Source: Halothiobacillus sp.
GTDB taxonomy: Bacteria > Pseudomonadota > Gammaproteobacteria > Halothiobacillales > Halothiobacillaceae
Direction: 5' to 3'
Assembly: GCA_016278265.1 (NCBI GenBank)
Contig: JADQCE010000002.1
Span: 620,001 to 684,000, forward strand
Length of the DNA: 64,000 nucleotides
Part shown: piece by piece, positions 36,096 through 45,474 of the stretch
How positions within the stretch are numbered: position 1 is the first letter of the stretch
Layout: every line of letters begins with the position of its first letter
Program-made: the position numbers and the translations under genes
Notes under the pieces: model-generated
What the model was told of the DNA's origin: nothing
Database searches by the model: none
Seen by the model: only the letters and a program-made list of their open reading frames with translations

Positions 36096-39000
36096 ATGAG
36101 CAGAGACAAGCCTGAGTCCTCAAAAAGCGGGGCCGTATTGGACGAAAGGGATTTGGTGCCCGTGGTGGGGATAGGGGCCTCGGCCGGCGGCCTGCATGCG
36201 TTGCAGAAACTGCTCCACGAGTTGGACTCGGGTCTTCCTTTCGCCTTCGTCGTGCTGCAGCACGTTGCTCCGACCCACGTGAGCATGATGACCGAACTCC
36301 TCGGAGGTCAGGGGCGGCTGCCGGTCGAGACCATGCGTGATGGTGCTCGGCCAGCCGCCGGCACCGTCTACGTGGTCCCGCCCAACGCCGATGCCGCGAT
36401 TCATGATGGACGTTTCAGTGTGCATAGCCCGGCTTCGGTGGGCGGGCCTCGGCCGTCAATCAATGACTTTTTCGTTTCGCTCGCCGCGGACCTGGGCGAG
36501 GATGCGGTCGGGGTCGTGCTTTCGGGCAGCGGTTCGGATGGAATGGCGGGCTTGCGCGCGATTCAGAGCGCCGGCGGGATCACGTTGGTGCAAGAGCCGT
36601 CGACTGCCGAATACGAATCGATGCCGCAGTCGGCCATCGACTCCGGGGTCGCTGACATCGTTCTCACCCCGGTGGCTATGGCGGGCAAGATTGGCGAACT
36701 GGCCGGTCTTTATCAAAAAACCCACTCGACGGAACATGAGCCGGAGCATGAGGTGCCCAGCCGTCTGCTGGTGTTGCTCAAGAAGCGTCGTGGAACAGAC
36801 TTCTCCGGCTACAAAAAGGGCACCGTGTTTCGACGCTTACAACGGCGTCTTTTCGCCACCGGTTGTGCGGATATCGAGGCCTACCTCGATCACGTCAAAC
36901 ATCATCCGGAGGAACTGGATGCCTTGGCCCAGGAGATACTGATCTCGGTGACATCGTTCTTTCGTGACCCGCAAGCATTCGAGGCCTTGGCAAAACAGAT
37001 TGAGCGAATCACCAAGGAGGCAAGCCAGGCTGAACGCGAGATTCGCGTATGGGTGCCCGGCTGTGCCACCGGAGAGGAAGCCTATTCGATTGCCATCCTG
37101 TTCGACGAGGCCTTCGATCACGTGGCACACCGGCCCGCGATCCAGATCTTTGCCACCGATATCGACGCGGATGCCCTGATCACCGCCCGCCGTGGTGTCT
37201 ACCCCGCCGCGGCCTTGGCGATGCTCCCGGACACGCAACTGAGACGGCATTTTCAGCAGGTCGATCATGTCTATCGCGTGACCGAACGCCTGCGCAGCAT
37301 GCTGGTCTATGCCGAGCACAACCTCATCAGCGACCCGCCTTTCCCGCGGCTGGACCTGATCGCCTGTCGTAATGTCCTGATCTATTTCGATAGCCAGTTG
37401 CAGTCGCGAATCCTCAATCGGTTCCACTTCGCACTGGCCACGGGGGGCATTCTCTTCCTCGGTCAGTCCGAGACACCGGGGGCGGCCGACTCCCTGTTTA
37501 CGGCGATTGACGCGCGGGAACGTCTGTTCCGAAAGCGAGGCGGTACGTCGACTCGGCTCATTCCGAGCCTGTTCAAGTCCCTGCCAAGAGCCAGCCATTT
37601 TCCCGTCGAGGCAGACACGGAGAGCCTGCTCGAGGCCGTGGTATCGCAACTGGATGCCACGGTGGCGTTGTGCGAACCGAACGGCGATATCCGACATACC
37701 GCCGGCGAGGTGGAGCGGTTCTTCCAGTTCCCGCGGGGCAAGGCAGTTCACCAGATCACCGACGTGATCGCCCAACCGTTCCGCAATGAATTGTTCTCTT
37801 TGCTGCATCGGATGAAGCAATCGCCTCAGCGCTTGTTCGGGCGCGAACGCGACTACGGTGGCCAGCGCTGGCGGCTTTCGCTGCGGCCGATTCCCGATCA
37901 GGACGCCAACCGCATCCTGGTATGCATCGAACGGTTGTGCGAGGCGCCCGAACGCCCCGATCGACCGGATGCCGAGTCGGAGACGGATGAGAACGCCGCC
38001 GCGGATGGCGACGTGCAATCGTTGATAAGAGAGTTGGCCAAGACCAACGAGGAGATGCAGTCGCTTAGTGAGGAGGCGCAGGCCTCCAGCGAGGAATACC
38101 AGGCGACCAATGAAGAGTTGCACGCTGCCAACGAGGAACTGCAGGCGTCGAACGAGGAGTTGAGTGCGCTCAACGACGAGCTGAATACAAAGACGGAACA
38201 GTTGCAGTCACTGACGGACGAATACCGCCATTTGTACGACGCGATGGAGTTTCCGGTGCTCGTGTTCGACACAAAACAACATTTGCAACGCTTCAATCTG
38301 GCGGCGAAGGAGATCCTCGACCTGCGCTCGGCGTTCATCGGCCGGCCCGTCGAGCGATTGCGTCTGCCCGCGGCTCTCGATGGTCTGAAGAAGGATCTGG
38401 CCCAGGCTCGCGTCGAGGTCAAATCCGACAAGAAGGTCGTGCCGCTTCAAGGGGGGGAGTGGCAGCAAATGGTGACTCCGGGCTGCCACGAGGCGGGCGA
38501 GGTCGAGTTGCTGGTCGTCACCCTGGTCGACGTTACCGAGATTCGCCGCACGCGCAGTGAGCTGGCGGCATCGCGGGCCCACCTGGATGCGTTGATGAGT
38601 AACAGCACGGTGCTCGTCAGCAGCAAGGGCCTGGATGGTCGGTACCAGTTTGCCAACCCGGCCTTCCTCAAGGCGTTTGACTTGAGCCTTGAGGAGACAC
38701 TGGGCCGAACCGATTTCGAACTGTTCTCACAGCCACTGGCCGGCAGCATGTGGACCACCGATCTCGAGGTGATGCGTACTGGCAGCGCCAAGGTGGTCGA
38801 ACACGAGTTTGATGCCGGCGAAAACCGTCGGATCTATCGCACGACCCATCAGTTGTTGCTGGATGAAAACGGCGCGCCGGAACGATTGCTGATCGAGGCA
38901 GATGACGTAACCACGAGAAGGCGGATCGAGCAGAATTTGCGGGTTTCCGCCCAGGTCTTCGAGCAGGCCGGTGAGGCGATCATGGTGGCGGATGCCAACA

Positions 39001-40598
39001 CCGTGATCACCTCCGTCAACCAGGCTTTCACCGAGATTACGGGCTATCCGGCCGAGGAGGCCATTGGTTGCCGGGTGGCTGATCTGCTTCAGTCCGATGA
39101 AAACCCCAGCAGGCTTTACGAGGAGCTCTGGGACGGCGTGCAGCGGACCGGGCTGTGGCGGGGTGAACTCCTCAATCGCCGCAAAAACGGCGAGCTCTTT
39201 CCCGAGTGGCTGACGATTACCCGGACCGCGGGAGAAGGCGACGCTTACTACGTGGCGGTCTTTTCAGACATCTCGAAGCTCAAGGACTCGCAAAAGCACG
39301 CCCAATACCTGGCAACCCATGATGAGTTGACCGGCTTGCCCAGTCGCTCGGTGTTTTCCGACCGCCTAGACTCCGCCATGTCCTCGGCCCGGCGGCATGA
39401 GGGAGTGGTGGGGGTGATGTTCCTTGATCTGGATAATTTCAAGGCCGTCAACGATACCCTCGGCCATGACGTGGGTGATGTGTTGCTGATCGAGGCGGCC
39501 AAACGATTGTCGGGCGTTCTGGGCGAAGTGGATACGGTCTCGCGCATGGGTGGGGACGAGTTCACGATCATTCTTTCGGACACCAGCGTGGATGGTGCCA
39601 AGCATGCGGCTAATCGCATCCTGGAGGCCTTTCGCGAGTCATTTGTTGTCGACGATCGGCGTCTGTTTATCACGGCGAGCATTGGCATCGCCTTTTTCCC
39701 TGACGACGGTCGCGAGATCACCACCTTGTTCAAGGCGGCCGACATGGCGATGTACCGGGCCAAGGACAATGGCCGCAACGGCTTCGAGGTCTTCCAGAAG
39801 GAACTCGAAGCCCGCTTGATCCGGCATTACCGGGTCGAGTCGGCGCTGCGCGGTGCCTTGCAGACCGAAGCGCTGAAGCTCGCGTTTCAGCCGCAGTTCG
39901 AGATTGTGGACGGGATGCCTGTCTGCAGCGCAGAGGTCTTGCTGCGATGGACCGATCCCACGCTGGGGGTGGTCTCGCCGGCCGAGTTCATCTTGATCGC
40001 CGAATCCAGCGAAATGATCATCGAAATCGATCATTACGTGATCGAGCGGTCGATACGTGCAATCGCCCAGTGGACCAGCGAGGGCTTTGCCGGCGTTCCG
40101 CTGTCGATCAACCTGTCCGTGCGTAGCTTGAAGGAAGCCCGGATGCCCGATTATTTGATCGGTCGGCTCGCCTACCACGGCGTGGCCGCGGATCAGATAC
40201 AGATCGAGATTACCGAGGGGGCACTTGTCGATCGCACGAGCGTGGTGATTGGCAATATCGAACGGCTGCGGGAAGCCAAAATCCCATTCGCCGTGGATGA
40301 TTTTGGCACCGGCTACTCTTCGTTGAGTTACCTCAAACGGCTGCCATTGACGGAACTCAAGATCGACAAAAGCTTTGTCGATGGCCTGGGCGGCAACGAT
40401 CGCAATGACGAGAGCATTGCCCAGGCCATTCTGGTCATGGGGCAGGCGCTCGGCCTTCGCACCTTGGCGGAAGGGGTTGAGACCGAGGTGCAGCTCGAGT
40501 GGCTCAGAGCGCATGGCTGCGACCGAGTGCAGGGCTTTCTGTGCGCCCGGCCCATGAGCTTCGAGGACTTCACTGCCTATCTGCGAAACACAAAATAA
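36096..40598 (+). CDS. CheB-CheR-PAS-GGDEF-EAL hybrid signalling protein
   Basis: This 1500-residue cytoplasmic protein has, in order, a CheB methylesterase domain (GIGASAGG at 25-32, LQHVAPTH, SGSGSDGM), a CheR methyltransferase domain (CATGEEAYSIAIL, FATDIDADAL), a Gln/Glu-rich coiled coil (TNEEMQSLSEEAQASSEEYQ and on), about three PAS domains, a GGDEF domain (GGDEF at 1152-1156, no RxxD I-site before it) and an EAL domain whose signature reads EVL (1280-1282), with DDFGTGYSSL intact. It would link chemotaxis-type methylation chemistry to cyclic-di-GMP turnover. ATG at 36096 has GGAG just upstream; a TTG at 36087 is an alternative. Confidence 0.92.
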   Translation: MSRDKPESSKSGAVLDERDLVPVVGIGASAGGLHALQKLLHELDSGLPFAFVVLQHVAPTHVSMMTELLGGQGRLPVETMRDGARPAAGTVYVVPPNADAAIHDGRFSVHSPASVGGPRPSINDFFVSLAADLGEDAVGVVLSGSGSDGMAGLRAIQSAGGITLVQEPSTAEYESMPQSAIDSGVADIVLTPVAMAGKIGELAGLYQKTHSTEHEPEHEVPSRLLVLLKKRRGTDFSGYKKGTVFRRLQRRLFATGCADIEAYLDHVKHHPEELDALAQEILISVTSFFRDPQAFEALAKQIERITKEASQAEREIRVWVPGCATGEEAYSIAILFDEAFDHVAHRPAIQIFATDIDADALITARRGVYPAAALAMLPDTQLRRHFQQVDHVYRVTERLRSMLVYAEHNLISDPPFPRLDLIACRNVLIYFDSQLQSRILNRFHFALATGGILFLGQSETPGAADSLFTAIDARERLFRKRGGTSTRLIPSLFKSLPRASHFPVEADTESLLEAVVSQLDATVALCEPNGDIRHTAGEVERFFQFPRGKAVHQITDVIAQPFRNELFSLLHRMKQSPQRLFGRERDYGGQRWRLSLRPIPDQDANRILVCIERLCEAPERPDRPDAESETDENAAADGDVQSLIRELAKTNEEMQSLSEEAQASSEEYQATNEELHAANEELQASNEELSALNDELNTKTEQLQSLTDEYRHLYDAMEFPVLVFDTKQHLQRFNLAAKEILDLRSAFIGRPVERLRLPAALDGLKKDLAQARVEVKSDKKVVPLQGGEWQQMVTPGCHEAGEVELLVVTLVDVTEIRRTRSELAASRAHLDALMSNSTVLVSSKGLDGRYQFANPAFLKAFDLSLEETLGRTDFELFSQPLAGSMWTTDLEVMRTGSAKVVEHEFDAGENRRIYRTTHQLLLDENGAPERLLIEADDVTTRRRIEQNLRVSAQVFEQAGEAIMVADANTVITSVNQAFTEITGYPAEEAIGCRVADLLQSDENPSRLYEELWDGVQRTGLWRGELLNRRKNGELFPEWLTITRTAGEGDAYYVAVFSDISKLKDSQKHAQYLATHDELTGLPSRSVFSDRLDSAMSSARRHEGVVGVMFLDLDNFKAVNDTLGHDVGDVLLIEAAKRLSGVLGEVDTVSRMGGDEFTIILSDTSVDGAKHAANRILEAFRESFVVDDRRLFITASIGIAFFPDDGREITTLFKAADMAMYRAKDNGRNGFEVFQKELEARLIRHYRVESALRGALQTEALKLAFQPQFEIVDGMPVCSAEVLLRWTDPTLGVVSPAEFILIAESSEMIIEIDHYVIERSIRAIAQWTSEGFAGVPLSINLSVRSLKEARMPDYLIGRLAYHGVAADQIQIEITEGALVDRTSVVIGNIERLREAKIPFAVDDFGTGYSSLSYLKRLPLTELKIDKSFVDGLGGNDRNDESIAQAILVMGQALGLRTLAEGVETEVQLEWLRAHGCDRVQGFLCARPMSFEDFTAYLRNTK

Positions 40599-40899
40599 CG
40601 AGCCAGAACGCCTTTGGTCGACGACGGACGAGCTTGTCTCGCATCGTATCGCCATTCTGGGAGGTAGGCTCCCGGTGGATGAGTGAGCGTATGTCGCCTG
40701 GAAATAGGCTTTGTCGGGGCTAGTAGCGTGTGCAAGTAATGGGGCCAGGAAACCGAGGTTTGCTGGCTGTAGGGGAGTTGGCGTGAGGGGCAGTCTTGCC
40801 TGATTGTCCCTGCTCGTGATGACGGGCTGCCAGCTCGAGCGAGGGACGCTAGCTGTAAGGGGCCACTGGTCTCAAGGGCCAGCCGCCGTATGGCAGGAG
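40599..40899. other. Intergenic region without recognisable features
   Basis: The 300 bases between the signalling gene and csbD contain no supported gene, terminator with a T-run, or repeat that I can identify. Confidence 0.5.
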
Positions 40900-41097
40900 T
40901 TAGAGCTTGCGTTCGAAGTCGTCGACCTGTTCACGCGCCTCATCCTTGCTGATGCCATACCGTTCCTGCACCTTGCCGATCAGGTAGTCACGGTGACCTT
41001 CGGCCTGGTCGAGGTCGTCATCGGTCAGTTTCCCCCAGTGCTCCTTCACGCTGCCCTTAATCTGTTTCCATTTGCCTTTGATGCGGTCTGAATCCAT
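40900..41097 (-). CDS. CsbD-family stress-response protein
   Basis: The 65-residue hydrophilic protein (MDSDRIKGKWKQIKGSVKEH, then WGKLTDDDLDQAEGHRDYLI) is a full-length CsbD-like protein, a family induced by general stress in many bacteria, with unknown biochemical role. GGGAGGAATCC precedes the ATG. It is the intact counterpart of the frameshifted copy at 21925-22121. Confidence 0.92.
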   Translation of the reverse strand: MDSDRIKGKWKQIKGSVKEHWGKLTDDDLDQAEGHRDYLIGKVQERYGISKDEAREQVDDFERKL

Positions 41098-41316
41098 GAG
41101 GATTCCTCCCAGTGATATGTGAAAAGACCTGTAATCGCACTCGCGATCTGGGGCACCTAATGAAGCTAGTTAGGGCCCTCGGTGTTGTCAAATACGGCCA
41201 GACGCAAGCTGACGGCGCTACCGAGCGGCACAGGGGTTCCTTTGCACGACCCATCTACGGGGTTGTCGCCTTACGTGGATGCCGTCGCACGTTCCCACCC
41301 ACGAGAGACGTGATCC

Positions 41317-41634
41317 ATGACCGCCAATCTGTTTGAAAACCTGCCCGCGCGCCTGGCGGAAGAATGCTTCGACATGCTGGTCGAGTCCGAGCACGTGACG
41401 GTCGAACGCATCGTCTCGCATGGCCACAGCTCGCCGGCCGTTGGCTGGTACGAGCAGTCGCGCCACGAATGGGTGGTCGTGCTCAAGGGGCGTGGCGTGG
41501 TGGCATTCGAGCTCGGCGAGGAGGTCACCCTTGGCCCGGGCGACCATCTCAGCATTCCCGCCCATACTCGGCACCGCGTTGCCTGGACCGCGCCGGACGA
41601 GGACACGGTCTGGCTGGCGGTGCATTTCGACTGA
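41317..41634 (+). CDS. Cupin-domain protein
   Basis: The 105-residue protein is a single cupin barrel: HGHSSPAVGWYEQSRHEWVV (first motif, with histidines and Glu as metal ligands), then ELGEEVTLGPGDHLSIPAHT and RHRVAWT (second motif). Small cupins of this type (cupin_2) bind a metal; the substrate is not predictable. ATG follows GAGAGACGTGATCC. It precedes the FmdE-like gene by 180 bases on the same strand. Confidence 0.88.
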   Translation: MTANLFENLPARLAEECFDMLVESEHVTVERIVSHGHSSPAVGWYEQSRHEWVVVLKGRGVVAFELGEEVTLGPGDHLSIPAHTRHRVAWTAPDEDTVWLAVHFD

Positions 41635-41815
41635 CCGCCGATCGACCAAAACCTGGATCTGCCCAATGGACCCGTCAAACGACGGATCTTGTTGTTTCCG
41701 GGGCCGCCCGGCCTATGCTCATGGATGGGCAGGGGGCGCGAGATATGGGTGACCAGACGCGAGACCTGTCCACGGTGCCGGGTGATAGAACGGATAGTCG
41801 TGGAGGGTCAGTGCC

Positions 41816-42733
41816 ATGAAATCGAGTTGGACAAGATTTGCCGCCGGGCTGGTCGCGTCATTGGGCGCGGTTGGGTTATGGGGCATGCCGTCATTTGTTC
41901 TGGCCGCCGAGCCTACCTTCGAGCAGGGCCGGACGATGTTCATCGAGACGGGCGTGGAGCTGCCGGATCGTGAGCCGACCTGGTACGCCTCGATGGTGGC
42001 GAAACCCCACGCGCCGGTGTTCGAGATGTTGGCCACCCGCGGCACGCAGGGGCGCTACTACCCTTACACCTACCCGGTCACGCTCAAGGACCTGGTGCGC
42101 TTTCATGGTCACGACTGCGAGGGCACCACGCACGCGGCCAACGCGGCCTGGGTGGCCTTCCAGACGCTGTTTCCGGACGGGATCATCGATCGCAGCGTAT
42201 TGCGCGGCATCAGCGGCACCTCGCCGTGCTGGTCGGACGCGGTGGCCTACCTGACCGGTGCACGCCTGCAATACGGCACACTGGGTTTCTTCAAGGACAA
42301 GCGTTACAGCCACGCCATCCTGCTGTACCGCGAGGACACGGACACGGCCGTGTTGGCGACCTGGAAGCAGGGCATCAACAACATCCCGGGCGAGCCGGTG
42401 ATGCTGCCGGGCAAGATCGACTGGGAGCCCACGGTATCGATGGAGAAGGTCAATGCGCTCAAGGCGGTGGTCAAGCAGGCCGGCGGCAACCCGACGCCCT
42501 ACCAGGTCGATCTGATGCGCCACTACCAGTGGCAGCACATCAACGACATCCTCGAGCACCCGCTGGCGGCAAGCTACCAGGCGAAGGTGATCGAGGATTT
42601 TGTCTGGGAGGATTGGATCGACCCCGACAAGACTCTGGTCGAGCCGCACACGCGCGGCGACACAAGGCTGAAGAACTATCCCTATCGCAGTCGTCCGGTC
42701 GTGCCGGACGCCGAGGTGGAAATGCCCGAGTAG
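41816..42733 (+). CDS. Exported FmdE-domain protein
   Basis: The 305-residue protein has a signal peptide (AAGLVASLGAVGLWGMPSFVLAAE is longer than needed, cleavage near 31) and then an FmdE-type domain: FHGHDCEGTTHAANAAW (HGHDCEG at 97-103) and GISGTSPCWSDAVAYLTGAR, LQYGTLGF. FmdE is named after a subunit of formylmethanofuran dehydrogenase, but isolated FmdE domains occur in many bacteria and are thought to bind a metal through the His/Cys residues. Here it is periplasmic. No molybdenum enzyme genes are adjacent, so its role is open. GGAGGGTCAGTGCC precedes the ATG. Confidence 0.82.
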   Translation: MKSSWTRFAAGLVASLGAVGLWGMPSFVLAAEPTFEQGRTMFIETGVELPDREPTWYASMVAKPHAPVFEMLATRGTQGRYYPYTYPVTLKDLVRFHGHDCEGTTHAANAAWVAFQTLFPDGIIDRSVLRGISGTSPCWSDAVAYLTGARLQYGTLGFFKDKRYSHAILLYREDTDTAVLATWKQGINNIPGEPVMLPGKIDWEPTVSMEKVNALKAVVKQAGGNPTPYQVDLMRHYQWQHINDILEHPLAASYQAKVIEDFVWEDWIDPDKTLVEPHTRGDTRLKNYPYRSRPVVPDAEVEMPE

Positions 42734-42751
42734 GCAGGGTCGGCGCGCCGT

Positions 42752-44008
42752 TCAGAAGAAGTACTTGGCGATGCCGCGTTCCAGGATCTCGCGCGAGCGC
42801 CCGCCGTTTTCGCCGAAGTGCTGCCGGTGGAGCCTGCGGGCGAGGGGGCGGAAGGCCTCGACCACCCTGGGGTCGAAGTGGCTGCCGGCGTCGTCGCGGA
42901 TAATGCCCCAGGCGGTATCGAAGGACATGGCGTCCTTGTAGGGACGCGGCGAGCACAACGCGTCGAACACGTCGGCAACGGCGAAGATGCGGGCACTGAG
43001 CGGGATGTCCTCGCCGGCCAGCCCGCGCGGGTAGCCGGTGCCGTCCCACTTTTCGTGGTGGTAGGCGATAACGTCACGGGCGTCGGCTAACGAGGGGATG
43101 CCGGCGACGATGTCCTCGCCTTGCGGCACATGGGAGCGCATCAGGGCCATTTCCTGGTCGTCCAGGCGGCCGGGCTTGAGCAGGATCCGATCCGGTACGC
43201 CGATCTTGCCGACGTCGTGGAGCAGGGCGCCGGAGAGCAGGGCGCGCATGGGCTTGTCGGCCAGGCCGAGCTTTTCGCCGATGGCCATGGCGATGTTGGT
43301 GACGCGGTAATTGTGATCGCCGGTGTCGGAGTCGCGCTTGGCCACGGCCTTGCCCATGGCCTCGAGAAGCGCGATGTGCGATTTCAGCAGGTCACGCGAC
43401 TTGCGGTCGTTCTCGTTATTGAGATGCACCACGATCGGGTAAATCGCCAGTCCGCAGGCGATCGCCGCGAGTGCGGCCATCAGCGCGGCGGTCAGCGTGG
43501 CGCCGAGCATGTTCTGCCGCTGCCAGTCGGGCACCACCCGCACGCCCTCGAAATACGCGGTCGGCGCGGCGTCCGCCGGCTGGTCGCCGTATAACGGCAC
43601 GAACACGCGCAGCACCCAGCGGCCATCGGGGAGGTGCTGGCCCTGGTAGTCGGGCTGGCGGGATTGCAGTCCGTCGTGCTCGTCGATCTGGGCCTGAAGC
43701 CGTTCGCCCTCGCGGGTATTCCATTCGGCCAGCAGCGCACCGTCACGGTCGTAGATCTCGGCGACTTCGAACAGGCCGCCGGCCAGCGCCCGGGCGGCGC
43801 GGGTAGCAACGGCCTGGCCATCTGGGCCGTTGAGGTCGGCGATGTCGAGCTGGCCGATCATCCGCCGGGACTCTTCCACGGCGAGTTGGACCGTGGCGTG
43901 CTCGGCGTTCTCTCGCGCGACGAATGACGCGGCGGTGCTGGCGACGATGGCGAGTACCGTGCTCACCAGGGCGATCAGGATGGCTGCCTTGCGTCGGTAT
44001 GACTGCAT
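42752..44008 (-). CDS. Membrane HD-GYP cyclic-di-GMP phosphodiesterase
   Basis: The 418-residue protein has an N-terminal helix (AAILIALVSTVLAIVASTAA), a periplasmic sensor region, a second helix (ATLTAALMAALAAIACGLAI) and a cytoplasmic HD-GYP domain: HNYRVT, LLHDVGKIGVPDRILLK, HHEKWDGTGYPRGL and RIFAVADVFDAL. All metal ligands and the GYP triad are present, so it should hydrolyse cyclic-di-GMP. ATG at 44008 (MQSYRRK) is preferred; the frame extends to 44179 without conserved residues. Convergent with the FmdE gene, divergent from DUF808. Confidence 0.93.
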   Translation of the reverse strand: MQSYRRKAAILIALVSTVLAIVASTAASFVARENAEHATVQLAVEESRRMIGQLDIADLNGPDGQAVATRAARALAGGLFEVAEIYDRDGALLAEWNTREGERLQAQIDEHDGLQSRQPDYQGQHLPDGRWVLRVFVPLYGDQPADAAPTAYFEGVRVVPDWQRQNMLGATLTAALMAALAAIACGLAIYPIVVHLNNENDRKSRDLLKSHIALLEAMGKAVAKRDSDTGDHNYRVTNIAMAIGEKLGLADKPMRALLSGALLHDVGKIGVPDRILLKPGRLDDQEMALMRSHVPQGEDIVAGIPSLADARDVIAYHHEKWDGTGYPRGLAGEDIPLSARIFAVADVFDALCSPRPYKDAMSFDTAWGIIRDDAGSHFDPRVVEAFRPLARRLHRQHFGENGGRSREILERGIAKYFF

Positions 44009-44182
44009 GTCGCTTTCCCTTACGAAAAGACCCGTTCCTTGTTGGGGGTATCTTCGCACGAGCGGGCGACTGGGTGAACGAGGCCCGGCCCGCATGTCGT
44101 CTCGGACACGGGCAGGCAGCTGTATGGCACACTGCGTGGTTGATCCACCCCGTACCCATTCGCAATCCAAGGAAAACACCCC

Positions 44183-45100
44183 ATGGCTGCTGCTGGTCTG
44201 CTCGCCCTGCTCGACGACATTGCCACACTGCTCGACGACGTCAGCGTCTATTCCAAGGTCGCGGCCAAGAATACCGCCGGCGTGCTGGGCGATGACCTGG
44301 CGCTCAATGCCCAGCAGGTAAGTGGGGCGGGCGCCAAGCGGGAACTAGCGGTGGTCTGGGCGGTGGCCAAGGGGTCGTTTCTCAACAAGCTGATCATCGT
44401 GCCCGCCGCACTCCTGATCAGCGCGTTCCTGCCATGGCTGATCACGCCGTTGCTGATGATCGGCGGGCTGTTCCTGTGCTTCGAGGGTGCGGAGAAGATC
44501 GCCCATAAGTGGCTGCACAGCGCCGAGGAGGACGAGGCCCACCGCAAGGAGGTACTCGAGGCGGCCGTCGACGAGCAAAAGGATCCGAGAGAAGCGGAGC
44601 GCGAACAGATCCGCGGCGCGATCCGCACGGACTTCATTCTCTCGGCGGAGATCATCGTGATCGCACTGGGCGCGGCGAGCGCGGCAGGCATCTGGACGCA
44701 GACCATGGTGGTGTCACTGGTAGCGTTGGTGGCCACGGTGGGTGTCTACGGGCTGGTCGCCGGGATCGTGCGCTTCGATGACTGGGGGCTGGCGCTGGTG
44801 AAGGATGCCGGGGCCGATGCCTGGGGCCGCTTCAAGGAGGCACTCGGGCGCGGCATTCTGGTGGCGGCACCGAAGTTCATGCGTGTGCTGTCGGTTGTCG
44901 GCATGGTGGCGATGTTCCTGGTCGGCGGCGGCATACTGGTCCACGGTCTGCCGTTTTTGCACCACATTCTCGAATGGTTCGATCCCGGCTTCGAGGGTGT
45001 GGCCGGGTTGCTGATCCCGATGCTGTTCAACGGGGCCGTGGGGCTGATCGCCGGCGCGATCGTGCTGGCGGGCGTGACCGGCGTGCAGCGGGTTCGGTAG
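44183..45100 (+). CDS. DUF808-family membrane protein
   Basis: The 305-residue protein (AAAGLLALLDDIATLLDDVS, then LIIVPAALLISAFLPWLITP, FLCFEGAEKIAHK) matches the DUF808/YedI family, inner membrane proteins of unknown role with about six helices. The stop codon TAG is formed by the TA of the insertion target and the first G of the MITE-like element that begins at 45100, so the original C-terminus may have been slightly different. A promoter should lie in 44009-44182. Confidence 0.88.
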   Translation: MAAAGLLALLDDIATLLDDVSVYSKVAAKNTAGVLGDDLALNAQQVSGAGAKRELAVVWAVAKGSFLNKLIIVPAALLISAFLPWLITPLLMIGGLFLCFEGAEKIAHKWLHSAEEDEAHRKEVLEAAVDEQKDPREAEREQIRGAIRTDFILSAEIIVIALGAASAAGIWTQTMVVSLVALVATVGVYGLVAGIVRFDDWGLALVKDAGADAWGRFKEALGRGILVAAPKFMRVLSVVGMVAMFLVGGGILVHGLPFLHHILEWFDPGFEGVAGLLIPMLFNGAVGLIAGAIVLAGVTGVQRVR

Positions 45101-45367
45101 GGAAACTCTGCACGGTTCGATGACGTCTCTGCGGAGCCTCCAAGGGTCCAGATGCAAGGCGCAGTCCGCCGTGAAGGGCGTCGGCCCTTTACAAGGGCTG
45201 TAACGCCGCAGATGGGCCCTGGGGTGTCCGCCCGGAGGGGGCTTGCGGGTTTGCCCGCACTCGTCGTTACCGTCCCTCGACGGACAATGGGCCCGCCTTT
45301 AGTCCGGCGCCTCGATTGCGAACAAACCCGCGAGCCAGAGATGCCATCGAACCGTGCAGAGCTTCCC
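45100..45367. repeat. MITE-like element, copy 2
   Basis: The 268-bp element has terminal inverted repeats of about 23 bp with one mismatch (GGGAAACTCTGCACGGTTCG at the left) and is flanked by a TA on both sides (45098-45099 and 45368-45369), consistent with a TA target duplication. Read in reverse it shares its ends and internal blocks with the element at 2089-2449. It carries no gene. With the terminator below it fills the gene-free stretch 45101-45474. Confidence 0.75.
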
Positions 45368-45420
45368 TAGGCACTGTGATGCAGCCCGGGCCGCCGAAGG
45401 CCCTCGCGACATGACGCAAA

Positions 45421-45443
45421 ACGCCCGCCATGATGGCGGGCGT
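45421..45443. terminator. Hairpin terminator downstream of the NTF2-like gene
   Basis: ACGCCCGCC and GGCGGGCGT form a perfect 9-bp stem around ATGAT. The A-rich CGCAAA before it gives a T-run on the minus strand, so it should terminate the gene that ends at 45475. Confidence 0.75.
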
Positions 45444-45474
45444 TGTCGTTCGATCGTGGTGATCGCGGTCGGTG

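Noticed and set aside
35744-36286. 180-residue minus-strand open frame
   Set aside because: Overlaps the start of the CheB domain and has no family resemblance or ribosome site.
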